Below are positions 43,409 to 53,892 of a DNA stretch of 64,000 bases, piece after piece (position 1 is the stretch's first letter; every line of letters starts with the position of its first letter). This stretch comes from an uncultured Granulosicoccus sp. (GTDB lineage: Bacteria; Pseudomonadota; Gammaproteobacteria; Granulosicoccales; Granulosicoccaceae), in assembly GCA_947499955.1 (NCBI GenBank), contig CANMQI010000006.1:1-64000 (forward strand), in the 5' to 3' direction. A program made the position numbers and the translations under genes. The notes under the pieces were generated by a model that searched no databases, was not told where the DNA came from, and was given only the letters and a program-made list of their open reading frames with translations.

Positions 43409-44173
43409 GTGATCCATACGGCGAAGATACTGGTCGTCGACGACGACTTCAGAATTAGAGACTTGCTGCGGACTTCTCTGGAAGCCGAGGGCTTTGCTGT
43501 GGTGGAGGCAGCCACCAGCGAGGAATTGTACGAATGCCTCAGTTCAGGCGAGATCGATCTGATCACCATGGATGTGTTGCTTGATCGCGAAAACGGCCTG
43601 GACCTGGTGCGAGACATTCGCCGCCACAGCGAGATCCCCATCATTCTGGTCTCCGGGCGAGTCGACCTGATAGATACGGTAGTGGGCCTGGAGATCGGAG
43701 CGGACGATTACATTACAAAGCCTTTCCCCATCCGCGAACTCATTGCCCGGGTTCGCTCCGTTCTCAGACGAGCCCGTTCGACAGCAAGCTCCTACTCCGC
43801 ACCTCCGCCTCCAGCACCGGCTGCCGAGGAACCTGGCAATGCCATGGAAGTTGTCCGCTTTGGCGACTGGACCCTGATGCCGGCAGCCCGGCAACTGCGC
43901 AGCCCTGACAACGAGATCGTTGCCCTGACGACCGCGGAGTACGACCTGCTGGAAATATTCGTGAACAGCCCGATGAGGGCATTGAGTCGCGACCATCTCA
44001 TGGAACAGCTCACGGGACGTGACTGGCAACCCAATGACCGGGTCATCGACAATCATGTCGCTCAGCTGCGCAAGAAAATAGAGTCGGATGACGGCTTTGA
44101 ATGGATCAAGACAGTGCGCGGCACCGGCTACATGTTTGCCAGCAAAACTACCCGTGAAATGTTGCAAATCTGA
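43409..44173 (+). CDS. OmpR/PhoB-family response regulator (orphan)
   Basis: The product has 254 residues from GTG 43409. The receiver has DDD at 11-13, phospho-acceptor D55 in LITMDVLLD and K in ITKPFP. A Pro/Ala-rich linker (APPPPAPAAEE) is unusually long. The winged-helix domain is standard (LTTAEYDLLEIFVNSP, NVIDNHVAQLRKKIE-like text, IKTVRGTGYMF). No intact histidine kinase is adjacent; the kinase-like protein on the other strand seems inactive. It precedes putA and may regulate it. Confidence 0.92.
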   Translation: MIHTAKILVVDDDFRIRDLLRTSLEAEGFAVVEAATSEELYECLSSGEIDLITMDVLLDRENGLDLVRDIRRHSEIPIILVSGRVDLIDTVVGLEIGADDYITKPFPIRELIARVRSVLRRARSTASSYSAPPPPAPAAEEPGNAMEVVRFGDWTLMPAARQLRSPDNEIVALTTAEYDLLEIFVNSPMRALSRDHLMEQLTGRDWQPNDRVIDNHVAQLRKKIESDDGFEWIKTVRGTGYMFASKTTREMLQI

Positions 44174-44284
44174 GTTTTTGGACCAGATTTGCTGAATATT
44201 TCAGCTTGATGGCCTTTTTTAGCGCCAATAAAAGACAAATGTAGTTCCCCTTTAATTGCATACTCGATACCTCACCCCTTCCGG

Positions 44285-47200
44285 ATGTTATCGCAGATGC
44301 CTACTCCCACTCAGACTCCTGATTCCGCTGTCAGTGCCTTGCAAACAGAGGCTGCGCTGACCATTTCACATTCGGCTGACGACGATTCACTGGCAGCACT
44401 GAGCGGCAGCTCTGAACGTCTGAACACGCTTCGTGCCGAGCTGCGCAGCCGCTATCTGATGAGTGAACCCCAGGTTGTCACGCAACTGCTGACATCGCTG
44501 GAGCTGGACGACAGCACTCTGGACACTATCCATCAGGACGCCTGCAAACTGGTCGAGCTCCTGCGTGCTCACGACAAACCCACCATGATGGAGAGCTTTC
44601 TTTCCGAGTACGGTTTGTCCACCCGTGAAGGCGTCGGCCTCATGTGTCTGGCCGAGGCTCTGTTGAGAGTACCCGATGCAACCACCATCGACGAATTGAT
44701 CGCCGACAAGCTGGAAAGCTCTGACTGGGCCGCTCATCTGGGACAATCCAGTTCACCACTGGTCAACGCATCCACCTGGGCCCTGATGCTCACAGGCCGC
44801 GTTCTGGACGACGGAGACAACCCGACCCGATCGCTGTCGGGCCTGCTGAAACGCGTGGGGGAGCCTGTCGTCCGAACAGCGGTTGGTCAGGCCATGAAAC
44901 TGCTGGGCCGACAATTCGTACTTGGCCAGACTATCGATCAGGCTGTGCGTGAAGCCAGAACGCTGGAGAAACAGGGCTATACCTACTCCTACGACATGCT
45001 GGGTGAGGCGGCGCATACCTTTGACGACGCCGATCGCTACACGCGTGCCTATGCGGAGGCCATCGAGCGTCTGTCCGCTGTCAACGGCAGCACCATTCGC
45101 GACAAGCCGGGAATCTCGGTCAAACTGTCGGCCTTGCACCCACGCTATGAATACACGCATCACAGGGCGGTCATGACCGAGCTGCTACCCCGTGTCACTG
45201 AACTTGCCATTCAGGCAAAGGTGGCAGGTATCGGCTTCAATATCGATGCAGAAGAAGCTGACAGACTGGAATTGTCGATGGATGTCATCGGTGCTCTGCT
45301 GGCCGATCCGGCGCTGGCCGGCTGGGATGGTCTGGGTGTTGTGGTTCAGGCCTACAGTCGTCGGGCACTGCCTGTCATCAACTGGCTGCTGGCCGTCACG
45401 GAGCTCAATCAGCGCAAGATCATGGTCAGACTGGTCAAGGGCGCTTACTGGGATACCGAGATCAAACAGGCTCAGGAACTGGGACTGGCCTCGTTTCCGG
45501 TGTTCACCCGCAAGATCAACACCGATGTCAGCTATCTGGCGTGTGCACAGGTTCTTCTGGCCAATCGACATCTGGTCTACCCCCAGTTTGCCACCCACAA
45601 TGCTCACAGTGTCAGCGCGATCCGCAACATGGCAGGCGACGACACGGAAAGCTACGAGTTCCAGCGACTCCACGGCATGGGAGAATCGCTGCACGAACGT
45701 GTACACCAGCAATACAAGACACGCTGCCGCGTCTATGCACCCGTCGGCGCCCATCGCGACCTGCTGGCCTATCTGGTACGCCGACTGCTGGAGAACGGTG
45801 CCAACAGCTCGTTCGTCAACCAGATCGTCGATCAGCGCATACCGCCGTCCGATGTGGCGCGATGCCCTGTCAGGGAGCTGCAGAAGACCAGCCCCATTGA
45901 ACATCCCGGCATCACACTGCCCGCGGACCTGTATCAGCCCCAGCGCAGCAATTCGAAAGGCTTTCGCATCAACGACCCGGCATCCATCACACCACTACTG
46001 AATGCGCGTGAGGAATTCCGGGAAACTCTGTGGCAGGTTGCACCACTCATACACGGCCAGGCAGCCTCGGAGGCCAGCGAAGCACTCTACTCACCCAATG
46101 ACGCCAGCGAACGGGTCGGATACGTCGCCCCGGCAACCGCTGAGCAGGTCACCCAGGCAATCGATGCAGCTGCCAGCTTCAAGGCCGAGTGGTCCGCCAC
46201 ACCGGTAGCCACTCGTGCAGCGGCCCTGCAGGCGACAGCCGATGCCTTTGAAGAACACACGGCAGAATTCTGCGCCATGCTCTGTCGTGAAGCAGGCAAG
46301 ACACTGAACGATGCGATATCGGAAGTGCGTGAAGCCGTGGACTTTCTTCGCTATTACGCAGCCGTGGCACCGGAGTCGGCATCATCCGCTGATGGCCCTC
46401 AGGGACATGGCGTGATGGCATGCATCAGCCCGTGGAACTTTCCGTTGGCGATCTTCACCGGCCAGATAGCCGGCGCCCTGGTCGGTGGCAATGTGGTCAT
46501 TGCCAAACCGGCCGAGCAGACACCCCTGCTTGCCGGCAAGGCCATCGCACTGATGCATCAGTGCGGAATCCCGACGGGCGCCCTGCAATTACTGCCAGGA
46601 TTCGGTTCGACAACAGGACGGCAATTGACCACCGACCCACGCATTGATGGCGTCTGCTTTACCGGTTCAACCGACACCAGTCGACTCATCGAGCGCTCTC
46701 TGGCCATGCGCACCTCCGAGCAGGTTGCAGCAGGCGCCACTCCCAACCCGTTGCTGATGGCAGAGACGGGTGGCTTGAATGCCATGATCGTCGACAGTTC
46801 CGCACTGACCGAGCAGGTGGTACGCGATACGGTCATGTCGGCTTTCCAGAGTGCCGGGCAACGCTGCTCAGCGCTGCGTATCCTGTATGTACAGAAGGAA
46901 GCCTATCAACGCGTTCTCACCATGTTGCAAGGCGCCATGGATGCCCTGTCGCTCGGACACCCCTGGCAATTGTCAACCGATGTCGGCCCCGTCATCGATA
47001 GCGAAGCCCACTCGGCATTCACGGCCTATATCGACCAGCATCGACAAGCGGGCAGCCTGTTGCACCAGGTCGAGTTGTCGGCAGAGCTGAAAGCCGATAC
47101 CGACTGCAGCCGCCTGATCATCCCGCCTGCACTGATCAAGGTCAACGGCATTGCCGACATGGAAAGCGAGATCTTCGGCCCGGTTCTGCACCTGGCCAGC

Positions 47201-47947
47201 TTCGAGGCACGTGAGCTGTCTCGCGTGGTCGATGACATCAATGCACGCGGGTTCGGATTGACATTCGGCCTCCATACGCGGATCGATGATCGAGTACAGC
47301 AGGTGGTGGATGCCATCCAGGCCGGCAATGTCTACGTCAACCGCAATCAGATTGGCGCAGTAGTCGGCTCCCAACCCTTCGGTGGAGAAGGCCTGTCTGG
47401 CACCGGTCCGAAGGCTGGTGGTCCCTGGTATGTACCACGACTGATGAATCGTACGGTCGCTGAGCACACGCTACCCGGGAATGAAGCTCAGGATGAGACC
47501 GGCGGGCTGGTCCTGCCAGGACCGACGGGTGAAAGCAACCACTGGCGCGCAGTGCCTCGCAATACTGTCCTGATACTGGAGGATGATGCGGCGGACAGTG
47601 CGGCTGCAAGTGCGGCTGCAAGTGCGGCGGCCAGTGGTCAGCTGGAAGAGTCGGTTCGCGCACTGGGTTGCTCAGTGAGCAAGATGCCATTGGCGGAGGT
47701 ACTCGGTGGCTCGGAGAGTGTGTTGCATTCGCGACTGCAGCAGGAATCGGTAGCGGTTGTTCTGACCGATAGTCAGGACCCCGATGTGCTGCTGAGCATT
47801 CGTCAGCAGCTGGCAGCAACCAATGGCCCCTTGCTGCCACTGCTGAATTCGGTGGCAGATTCAAGCCGCTTCCTGCTGGAACGTCATATCTGCATCGATA
47901 CGACTGCGGCAGGTGGCAATGCCAGCTTGCTGGGATCGACTACCTGA
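44285..47947 (+). CDS. putA: Bifunctional proline dehydrogenase / glutamate-semialdehyde dehydrogenase
   Basis: The product has 1220 residues, matching PutA without the N-terminal ribbon-helix-helix repressor domain, so it cannot self-regulate. The FAD proline dehydrogenase barrel covers about 80-500 (YSYDMLGEAAHTFDDADRY, MVRLVKGAYWDTEIK). The aldehyde dehydrogenase part (about 560-1060) has SPWNFPLAIFTGQIAGALV (Asn), FTGSTDTSR and catalytic Cys in SAGQRCSALRIL. The C-terminal 160 residues hold an Ala/Ser repeat and a conserved-type tail. It converts proline to glutamate at the membrane. Confidence 0.95.
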   Translation: MLSQMPTPTQTPDSAVSALQTEAALTISHSADDDSLAALSGSSERLNTLRAELRSRYLMSEPQVVTQLLTSLELDDSTLDTIHQDACKLVELLRAHDKPTMMESFLSEYGLSTREGVGLMCLAEALLRVPDATTIDELIADKLESSDWAAHLGQSSSPLVNASTWALMLTGRVLDDGDNPTRSLSGLLKRVGEPVVRTAVGQAMKLLGRQFVLGQTIDQAVREARTLEKQGYTYSYDMLGEAAHTFDDADRYTRAYAEAIERLSAVNGSTIRDKPGISVKLSALHPRYEYTHHRAVMTELLPRVTELAIQAKVAGIGFNIDAEEADRLELSMDVIGALLADPALAGWDGLGVVVQAYSRRALPVINWLLAVTELNQRKIMVRLVKGAYWDTEIKQAQELGLASFPVFTRKINTDVSYLACAQVLLANRHLVYPQFATHNAHSVSAIRNMAGDDTESYEFQRLHGMGESLHERVHQQYKTRCRVYAPVGAHRDLLAYLVRRLLENGANSSFVNQIVDQRIPPSDVARCPVRELQKTSPIEHPGITLPADLYQPQRSNSKGFRINDPASITPLLNAREEFRETLWQVAPLIHGQAASEASEALYSPNDASERVGYVAPATAEQVTQAIDAAASFKAEWSATPVATRAAALQATADAFEEHTAEFCAMLCREAGKTLNDAISEVREAVDFLRYYAAVAPESASSADGPQGHGVMACISPWNFPLAIFTGQIAGALVGGNVVIAKPAEQTPLLAGKAIALMHQCGIPTGALQLLPGFGSTTGRQLTTDPRIDGVCFTGSTDTSRLIERSLAMRTSEQVAAGATPNPLLMAETGGLNAMIVDSSALTEQVVRDTVMSAFQSAGQRCSALRILYVQKEAYQRVLTMLQGAMDALSLGHPWQLSTDVGPVIDSEAHSAFTAYIDQHRQAGSLLHQVELSAELKADTDCSRLIIPPALIKVNGIADMESEIFGPVLHLASFEARELSRVVDDINARGFGLTFGLHTRIDDRVQQVVDAIQAGNVYVNRNQIGAVVGSQPFGGEGLSGTGPKAGGPWYVPRLMNRTVAEHTLPGNEAQDETGGLVLPGPTGESNHWRAVPRNTVLILEDDAADSAAASAAASAAASGQLEESVRALGCSVSKMPLAEVLGGSESVLHSRLQQESVAVVLTDSQDPDVLLSIRQQLAATNGPLLPLLNSVADSSRFLLERHICIDTTAAGGNASLLGSTT
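47597..47632 (+). repeat. Three 12-bp repeats in putA
   Basis: AGTGCGGCTGCA occurs at 47597, 47609 and, with changes, 47621, encoding Ser-Ala-Ala-Ala units. It lies between the dehydrogenase and the C-terminal tail, probably a flexible linker. Confidence 0.8.
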
Positions 47948-47963
47948 GAGCTGTAGAACGAAA

Positions 47964-47993
47964 AACGGGCCCGGACTGATGTCCGGACCCGTT
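47964..47993. terminator. Terminator hairpin 1 between putA and pntB
   Basis: A 13-bp stem with one mismatch (47964-47976 with 47981-47993) follows putA by 16 bases. On the minus strand it is followed by a TTTTT run, a full intrinsic terminator for pntB. Confidence 0.75.
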
Positions 47994-48021
47994 GTCGAGT
48001 TGTCGCTGCCTTGAAGAGATG

Positions 48022-48052
48022 CCGGTCCGCCCGAACCTGTCGAGCGGACCGG
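48022..48052. terminator. Hairpin 2 between putA and pntB
   Basis: CCGGTCCGC (48022-48030) pairs perfectly with GCGGACCGG (48044-48052). Confidence 0.55.
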
Positions 48053-48055
48053 GAT

Positions 48056-48082
48056 GACCAGCGACCGAAACGGTCGCTGGTC
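48056..48082. terminator. Hairpin 3 between putA and pntB
   Basis: GACCAGCGACCG (48056-48067) pairs perfectly over 12 bp with 48071-48082 around an AAA loop, 8 bases from the pntB stop. Confidence 0.65.
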
Positions 48083-48090
48083 TCCAGCTC

Positions 48091-49512
48091 TTACAGATTG
48101 GCGAGTATGCCGTTGACACTGTCCTTGGCGTCACCGAACAACATGCGCGTATTTTCCCGGAAGAACAGAGGGTTCTCGACGCCGGCATAACCGGTCGCCA
48201 TGGATCGCTTGGAGACAATGACGTGTCTGGCTTTCCAGACTTCCAGAACCGGCATGCCTGCGATTGGACTGTTCGGATTCTCCAGCGCTGATGGGTTGAC
48301 GATATCATTGGCGCCAATGACGATCACGACGTCGGTCTCGCTCAGATCATCGTTGATCTCATCCATTTCGAGTACCAGATCGTAAGGCACATTGGCCTCG
48401 GCCAGCAGCACGTTCATGTGACCGGGCATACGACCGGCAACCGGATGAATGGCAAAACGGATATTGATACCAGCAGCCTTCAGCTTCTGAGTCAACTCGG
48501 AGACGGGGTGCTGTGCGTGAGCCACAGCCATGCCGTAACCTGGCACGATGACAACCGAGTCGGCGTTCTTGCACATCTCGGCCACTTCGTCGGCGTTGAT
48601 ACCGATGACTTCACCCTGCTCTTCATCACTATCGTCGCCACCGGACGTCTTGGGCGCATCGCCCCACCCCCCCATGATGACGCTCAGGAACTTGCGGTTC
48701 ATGGCGCGGCACATGATGTAGCTCAGGATGGCACCACTGGAACCGACCAGCGCACCGACCACGATCAGTAGATCGTTGGACAGCATGAAACCGGTTGCCG
48801 CTGCCGCCCAACCAGAGTAGCTGTTGAGCATGGAGATGACGACAGGCATGTCGGCACCACCGATGGCCATGACCATGTGCACACCGAATGCAAAAGCCAG
48901 CAGAGTCATGATGATCAGCAGAAAGGTTCCCAGACCCTTGCCTGCATGCTCGGCAGCCGCATCAGGCGCGGTACCGATGAACATGAACAGCAACACCAGA
49001 CAGGCAACACCGATACCGATGTTGAGTGCGTGGCGATTGGGCAGGATCAACGGCTTGCTACCGACCTTGCCACTGAGCTTGCCGAATGCAACAACTGACC
49101 CGGTGAACGTCAGAGCACCAATCAGGATACCCAGGTAGATCTCGACATCGTGGATGGTACGTTCGGTACCCACCAGATGAGATTCGGGCGTCAGGTAGCT
49201 GGCGAATCCGACCAGTACGGCCGCCAAGCCGACAAAACTGTGCAGAATCGCAACCAGTTCCGGCATTTGCGTCATTTCAACGCGCTTCGCCAGCCAGGCA
49301 CCAATGGCGCCACCGATACCCACCGTGACCAGCAAGACGCCATAACTGGACACGCCGTCTCCGATGATGGTGGCCAGCACCGCAATGGCCATACCGGCGA
49401 TACCCGCCTGATTACCTCGTCGCGCAGTTTCCTGTTTGGAAAGACCGGCCAGGCTCAGGATAAACAGGATGGCTGCAATGATGTAGGCAGCCGTAACCAT
49501 ACCTTGATTCAT
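48091..49512 (-). CDS. pntB: NAD(P) transhydrogenase beta subunit
   Basis: The product has 473 residues. The N-terminal half has about nine helices ([38 protein letters not shown]). The C-terminal NADP(H) domain has [39 protein letters not shown] (split by Gly) and IGANDIVNP. With PntA it couples proton entry to NADPH formation. ATG 49512 lies 6 bases after the pntA stop with AGGAAAT upstream. Confidence 0.95.
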   Translation of the reverse strand: MNQGMVTAAYIIAAILFILSLAGLSKQETARRGNQAGIAGMAIAVLATIIGDGVSSYGVLLVTVGIGGAIGAWLAKRVEMTQMPELVAILHSFVGLAAVLVGFASYLTPESHLVGTERTIHDVEIYLGILIGALTFTGSVVAFGKLSGKVGSKPLILPNRHALNIGIGVACLVLLFMFIGTAPDAAAEHAGKGLGTFLLIIMTLLAFAFGVHMVMAIGGADMPVVISMLNSYSGWAAAATGFMLSNDLLIVVGALVGSSGAILSYIMCRAMNRKFLSVIMGGWGDAPKTSGGDDSDEEQGEVIGINADEVAEMCKNADSVVIVPGYGMAVAHAQHPVSELTQKLKAAGINIRFAIHPVAGRMPGHMNVLLAEANVPYDLVLEMDEINDDLSETDVVIVIGANDIVNPSALENPNSPIAGMPVLEVWKARHVIVSKRSMATGYAGVENPLFFRENTRMLFGDAKDSVNGILANL

Positions 49513-49518
49513 CTTTTC

Positions 49519-51075
49519 TTATTTCCTGAACATTTTCAGCATGCGCTGAGTTACCAAGAATCCGCCGGCAATATTGATACTGGCAATGAGGGTGGCAAGA
49601 GCGGCCAGAAAGACCACCATTCCGGATGAGGACGAGATCTGCAACAGCGCACCGACAACGATGATGCCGCTGATGGCATTGGTCACACTCATCAACGGTG
49701 TGTGCAGTGCCGGAGAGACACTCCAGACAACCTGATAACCGACGAAGCAGGCCAGAACGAAAACGGTGAAGTGACTCATGAAGTCAGCGGGTGCCACACT
49801 ACCAACCAGCAACAATGCAACCGCGGCAACCGCCGCAGCGATGAGACTGCCACCGGCACCACCTGTCTTGACTTCGGTGGCCTCGGGCACCGCGACCGGC
49901 TTGGGCGCAGCCTTGGGCGCAGCCGAGAGTTTCGGTGGCGGTGGTGGCCAGGTAATCTCGCCATCCTTGATCACGGTAGCACCGCGTATCACCTCATCTT
50001 CCATGTTGACATTGATGACGCCATCTTTCTCGGGTGTCAGATCGGTCAGCAGGTGACGCAGATTCGTACCATAGAGCTGACTGGACTGTGCTGCCATGCG
50101 ACTGGGCAGATCGGTATAGCCGATGAGTGTGACACCACCGTGCTTGATGACTTCATTGGCTCGTGTGAGCTTGCAGTTACCACCCTGCTCTGCTGCCAGA
50201 TCGACAATGACACTGCCCGGTTTCATGGACTCGACCATGTCGGTCATGATCAGCTCGGGAGCTGGTCTGCCCGGAATCAGAGCTGTAGTAATGATGATAT
50301 CGACATCCTTGGCCTGCTCACGGAACAGAGCCATTTCGGCATCGATGAACTCCTTGCTCATGACCTTGGCATAACCACCTTCGCCAGCGCCGTCCTCATC
50401 ATCCTTGAAATCCAGCATGAGAAATTCAGCCCCCATGCTCTCGACCTGTTCAGCCGCTTCAGGGCGTGTGTCGAAAGCCCTGACGATAGCGCCCATGCCG
50501 CGAGCAGCACCAATGGCAGCCAGACCGGCAACACCGGCACCGATCACCAGAACCTTGGCGGGTGGCACCTTGCCAGCTGCCGTGATCTGACCGGTAAAGA
50601 AGCGCCCGAACTGGTTGGCAGCTTCCACCACCGCCCGATAACCACCGATATTGGCCATCGAACTCAGGGCATCCATCTTCTGCGCACGCGACATCCGAGG
50701 TACGGAGTCCATGGCCAGCACCGTCACATTGCGGGCAGCCAGAGCCTTCATCAACTCTTCGTTCTGCGCTGGCCAGATGAAACTCACCAGCGCTGTACCG
50801 GAACGCAACAAGGCGACTTCATCACCATTGCTGGAATCCTGAGCCGGGGCCCTGACTTTCATTATCAGGTCGGCCTTGTCATAAACCGCTTTGGCATCGG
50901 GCAAGACTTCAACCCCTGCTTCGGTGTAAAGCTCATCTGCAATATTGGCGGACAGGCCGGCACCGCTCTGCACACACAGGGTGTGGCCGAGCTTCATGAT
51001 GTGACCAGCGGTCTCGGGTGTCATAGCGACACGTTTTTCGCCAGCGTACGTTTCCGTAGGAACTCCGATTAGCAC
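49519..51075 (-). CDS. pntA: NAD(P) transhydrogenase alpha subunit
   Basis: The product has 518 residues from GTG 51075, which follows AGGAGTCTTAC and gives the family start [19 protein letters not shown]. The NAD(H) domain ([36 protein letters not shown]) is followed by a Pro/Ala-rich linker and four C-terminal helices, so the two alpha parts are fused as in E. coli. It forms the membrane transhydrogenase with PntB. Confidence 0.95.
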   Translation of the reverse strand: MLIGVPTETYAGEKRVAMTPETAGHIMKLGHTLCVQSGAGLSANIADELYTEAGVEVLPDAKAVYDKADLIMKVRAPAQDSSNGDEVALLRSGTALVSFIWPAQNEELMKALAARNVTVLAMDSVPRMSRAQKMDALSSMANIGGYRAVVEAANQFGRFFTGQITAAGKVPPAKVLVIGAGVAGLAAIGAARGMGAIVRAFDTRPEAAEQVESMGAEFLMLDFKDDEDGAGEGGYAKVMSKEFIDAEMALFREQAKDVDIIITTALIPGRPAPELIMTDMVESMKPGSVIVDLAAEQGGNCKLTRANEVIKHGGVTLIGYTDLPSRMAAQSSQLYGTNLRHLLTDLTPEKDGVINVNMEDEVIRGATVIKDGEITWPPPPPKLSAAPKAAPKPVAVPEATEVKTGGAGGSLIAAAVAAVALLLVGSVAPADFMSHFTVFVLACFVGYQVVWSVSPALHTPLMSVTNAISGIIVVGALLQISSSSGMVVFLAALATLIASINIAGGFLVTQRMLKMFRK

Positions 51076-51103
51076 GTAAGACTCCTGCTCAAATTGACCT
51101 GTT

Positions 51104-51109
51104 ATTGTA
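51104..51109 (-). promoter_or_regulatory. Possible -10 box of pntAB
   Basis: TACAAT on the minus strand (51109-51104) lies 28 bases before GTG 51075. The -35 box is weak. Confidence 0.35.
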
Positions 51110-51194
51110 CCAGCTGTAATGCCAGTCAGTTGACAGTCATTGCATTTTGATACTAACAATAGGCAAATTCGATTTCAGGCTGAAAACGGCATGG

Positions 51195-51216
51195 CAACAC
51201 ACTCTCGAGTGTGTTG
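51195..51216 (-). terminator. Hairpin after the receiver-kinase gene
   Basis: CAACACACT and AGTGTGTTG (51195-51203, 51208-51216) pair perfectly around CTCG. It lies between the kinase stop (51339) and pntA on the same strand, and TTTT follows some bases later on that strand. Confidence 0.5.
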
Positions 51217-51338
51217 GCACGACAGGCCATGGCCAACTGGTGCCATTGTCGAACGTGTAGTTTTCAGAACCCCGGAATCAGGGCTGCCACCGGAGTCTCG
51301 ACGACTTTCCGGTCAAGCGGAAAATTCCTGTACGGCGC

Positions 51339-52574
51339 TCAGGCGACCTGCAGCTGATCCTCGCCCAGAGCCGTCTTCAGGCAGAACGAGAACACACTGC
51401 CAACACCCAGCTCGCTTTCGACTTCCAGGGCGCTGCCGTGCAAGGCAACAATTTCCGAGGCGATGCTCAGGCCCAGCCCCATGCCCGGTCCGTTCTGCTG
51501 ATCGTTGGCAGGATTGACCTGATAGAGGCGGTCGAAGACCTTGCCGGTATCCGTCTCCGGGATACCGCAACCCGTATCGCGAACGCTCAGACGCAACTGG
51601 CGATTGTCGTCGCTGAGTTCACTGTCCACTGTCACGCTGCCACCTGGCCCCGTGAACTTGACCGCATTGTTGATCAGATTGCTCAGCACCTGAATGATGC
51701 GATTGGCCTGCATCATGACGGGCGGCAATTGCGTCTGGTCGTTCACCGTCAGAGTGATCCCCTTGGCCACGGCTGCCGGTGTGGCAGCGACTACACAGTG
51801 ATCAAAGACATCATGAATACTGCAAGGCTTCAGATCGATGGTCATCTTGCCGGTTTCGAAGCGTGACAGTTCCAGCAGGTCATTGAAGTGCGTGGATATC
51901 TGATCACAGCTCTCCAGCGCATAGTTCAGGATGGTTTTCTGTTCTTCTTCTATCGGGCCTGCCAGGCCATCAGCCACGATGGCCACGAATTCCTGAATGG
52001 CCGTCAATGGCGTTTTCACTTCGTGCGACACCGTGTGATAGAAACGCTTGATCTCGTCATTGCGCTTGATCAGCAACTGGTTGGCGGCTTCGAGTTCCTT
52101 GACACGACTCATCAGAGACTTGCGCAGCATGCCCTTCTCGATCGTGTTCTTGACGGCCCGGCACAACGACTGCTGTGTGACATTGCGCTTGGCCAGAAAA
52201 TCATTGGCGCCGGAACGAACAGCTTCGATAGCAGCCTCTTCCCCACCATCTGCCGTGAAGACGATGGTCGGTGGCATGGTATGCCCCATCTTTTCCCGAA
52301 GCATCTTGATGACCTCGGTTCCCATCATGTCAGGTAGACGATAGTCGATCACGATACAGTCGAACGTGTCTACCTCGCAGATGGCCAGCGCCTCGCTGGT
52401 CGTACCGGCAGAGATGACGGTGTGCTGGAACGACTCGTCCGAACGCAGGTAGCGCTTGCACAGAAAGCAGTAGGCTTCATCATCATCGATGAGCAGAATG
52501 CGCGTCTTGACGCGACTACCCGGCGACAGGTAGTCATCTGTTTCGTTCAAGGACAGTGGGGTAGTTTGATCCAT
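51339..52574 (-). CDS. Receiver-histidine kinase hybrid (soluble)
   Basis: The product has 411 residues from ATG 52574. An N-terminal receiver (ILLIDDDEAYCFLC; phospho-Asp in CIVIDYRLPD) is joined by a coiled-coil stretch (KELEAANQLLIKRNDEIKR) to a kinase with TVSHEVKTPLTAIQEF, NLINNAVKFTG, DTGCGIP and GMGLGLSIASEIV. There is no membrane helix, so it takes input as a phospho-relay or from the cytoplasm. No other response regulator is adjacent. It sits 46 bp after hemC. Confidence 0.9.
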   Translation of the reverse strand: MDQTTPLSLNETDDYLSPGSRVKTRILLIDDDEAYCFLCKRYLRSDESFQHTVISAGTTSEALAICEVDTFDCIVIDYRLPDMMGTEVIKMLREKMGHTMPPTIVFTADGGEEAAIEAVRSGANDFLAKRNVTQQSLCRAVKNTIEKGMLRKSLMSRVKELEAANQLLIKRNDEIKRFYHTVSHEVKTPLTAIQEFVAIVADGLAGPIEEEQKTILNYALESCDQISTHFNDLLELSRFETGKMTIDLKPCSIHDVFDHCVVAATPAAVAKGITLTVNDQTQLPPVMMQANRIIQVLSNLINNAVKFTGPGGSVTVDSELSDDNRQLRLSVRDTGCGIPETDTGKVFDRLYQVNPANDQQNGPGMGLGLSIASEIVALHGSALEVESELGVGSVFSFCLKTALGEDQLQVA

Positions 52575-52620
52575 ATTGGGCCTTATTGGCCGCAAGAGTT
52601 CAGACTTTAAGCACCAGAGG

Positions 52621-53607
52621 TTACGTCTTCTGATTGCGCCGGACATATTTGCCGGCACTGGCGGCCACCTCTTCCAGTGAAGCCGGCTTCAGTCCCAGCT
52701 CGCGCAGAATGTCACTCGCCCCCCGGTACAGCAGCATCTCGGCGACCTTCACCCCCAGATCGACGGCTTCATTGCAATGCCCCCGCGCATCAGCTGTCAC
52801 GACATTCTTGCCATCCGGAGATGCAACCAGACCGCGCAACCACAGCTGATTGCCCTCCAGCACGGAATAGGCAGCAATGGGAACCTGGCAGCCACCGTCC
52901 AGACGTGCGCTCAATGCGCGCTCGGCCTGCACGCGATAGCTGGTTTCCTGATGATGCAGGCGATCCAGCAGTTCAATGGTGTCCATGTCATCGATGCGGG
53001 ATTCAATGCCGACAATGCCTTGCCCGGCGGCTGGCAGGCTTTGCTCCACTTCGATCTCCGTGGCGATACGCTCCTCCATGCTCAGCCTGATCAGACCAGC
53101 CGAGGCCAGGATGATGGCATCGTATTCCCCGTCATCCAGCTTTGCCAGGCGTGTATTGACGTTGCCTCGCAGATTGTGGACTTCCAGATGCGGGTACTTT
53201 GCCAGCAACTGCGCCTGCCGACGCAGACTGCAAGTGCCGACGATGGCGCGCTCGGGCAACTCCGCCGCGGATTGAAACTGATTGGAGACAAAGGCGTCAT
53301 GCGGGTTTTCCCGCTCCAGGATATGCACGACCTGCAGCCCTTCGGGCAACACCGCCGGCACATCCTTGATGGAATGCACAGCGATGTCGGCAGCCCCGTC
53401 GAGCATGGCGGTCTCCAGCTCCTTGACAAACAGCCCCTTGCCACCGATCTTGGCCAATGGACTGTCCAGCAGCTGGTCTCCACGGGTCGTCATCCGGAGC
53501 AGTTCGACCTGTACACCCGTATTCAGCGCCTCGACACGCGTCTTGACATCTTCGGCCTGCCACAAGGCAAGCGGACTGTTACGGGTGGCAATACGCAGGG
53601 TTTTCAT
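52621..53607 (-). CDS. hemC: Hydroxymethylbilane synthase
   Basis: The product has 328 residues. ATG 53607 is chosen (GGGA 6 bases upstream); ATG 53610 and 53619 are close. [44 protein letters not shown] and [10 protein letters not shown] (Cys holding the dipyrromethane cofactor) are all present. It joins four porphobilinogens in heme synthesis. hemD, often next, is absent here. Confidence 0.95.
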   Translation of the reverse strand: MKTLRIATRNSPLALWQAEDVKTRVEALNTGVQVELLRMTTRGDQLLDSPLAKIGGKGLFVKELETAMLDGAADIAVHSIKDVPAVLPEGLQVVHILERENPHDAFVSNQFQSAAELPERAIVGTCSLRRQAQLLAKYPHLEVHNLRGNVNTRLAKLDDGEYDAIILASAGLIRLSMEERIATEIEVEQSLPAAGQGIVGIESRIDDMDTIELLDRLHHQETSYRVQAERALSARLDGGCQVPIAAYSVLEGNQLWLRGLVASPDGKNVVTADARGHCNEAVDLGVKVAEMLLYRGASDILRELGLKPASLEEVAASAGKYVRRNQKT

Positions 53608-53892
53608 CATCGATCCCATCGGTAGACTTCAGTAAAATATCACAGGTGAAAAGGGTACGCCGAATGCTCGATCGGCGACATTAAACCCCTGTCTGACGCG
53701 GCCGCTACTGTAACACTGACTCATTGGCAGGCAATCGGCGACACCCTGCTACCCCCGCCCGCTTGAGCAGATACCTGCGGTGGCGTACCATGCCAGAGAC
53801 CCAGGCAGGCTCTGCTTTCCTGACCAGAGTTCCTGCTGCCTGACTAAACCGATATTGCTGATCTCATCAGCCTTACCAAGTGGAGTGTTTCG

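Noticed and set aside
49702..51072. 456-codon open frame on the plus strand
   Set aside because: It is antisense to pntA, which has full family motifs and a strong ribosome site.
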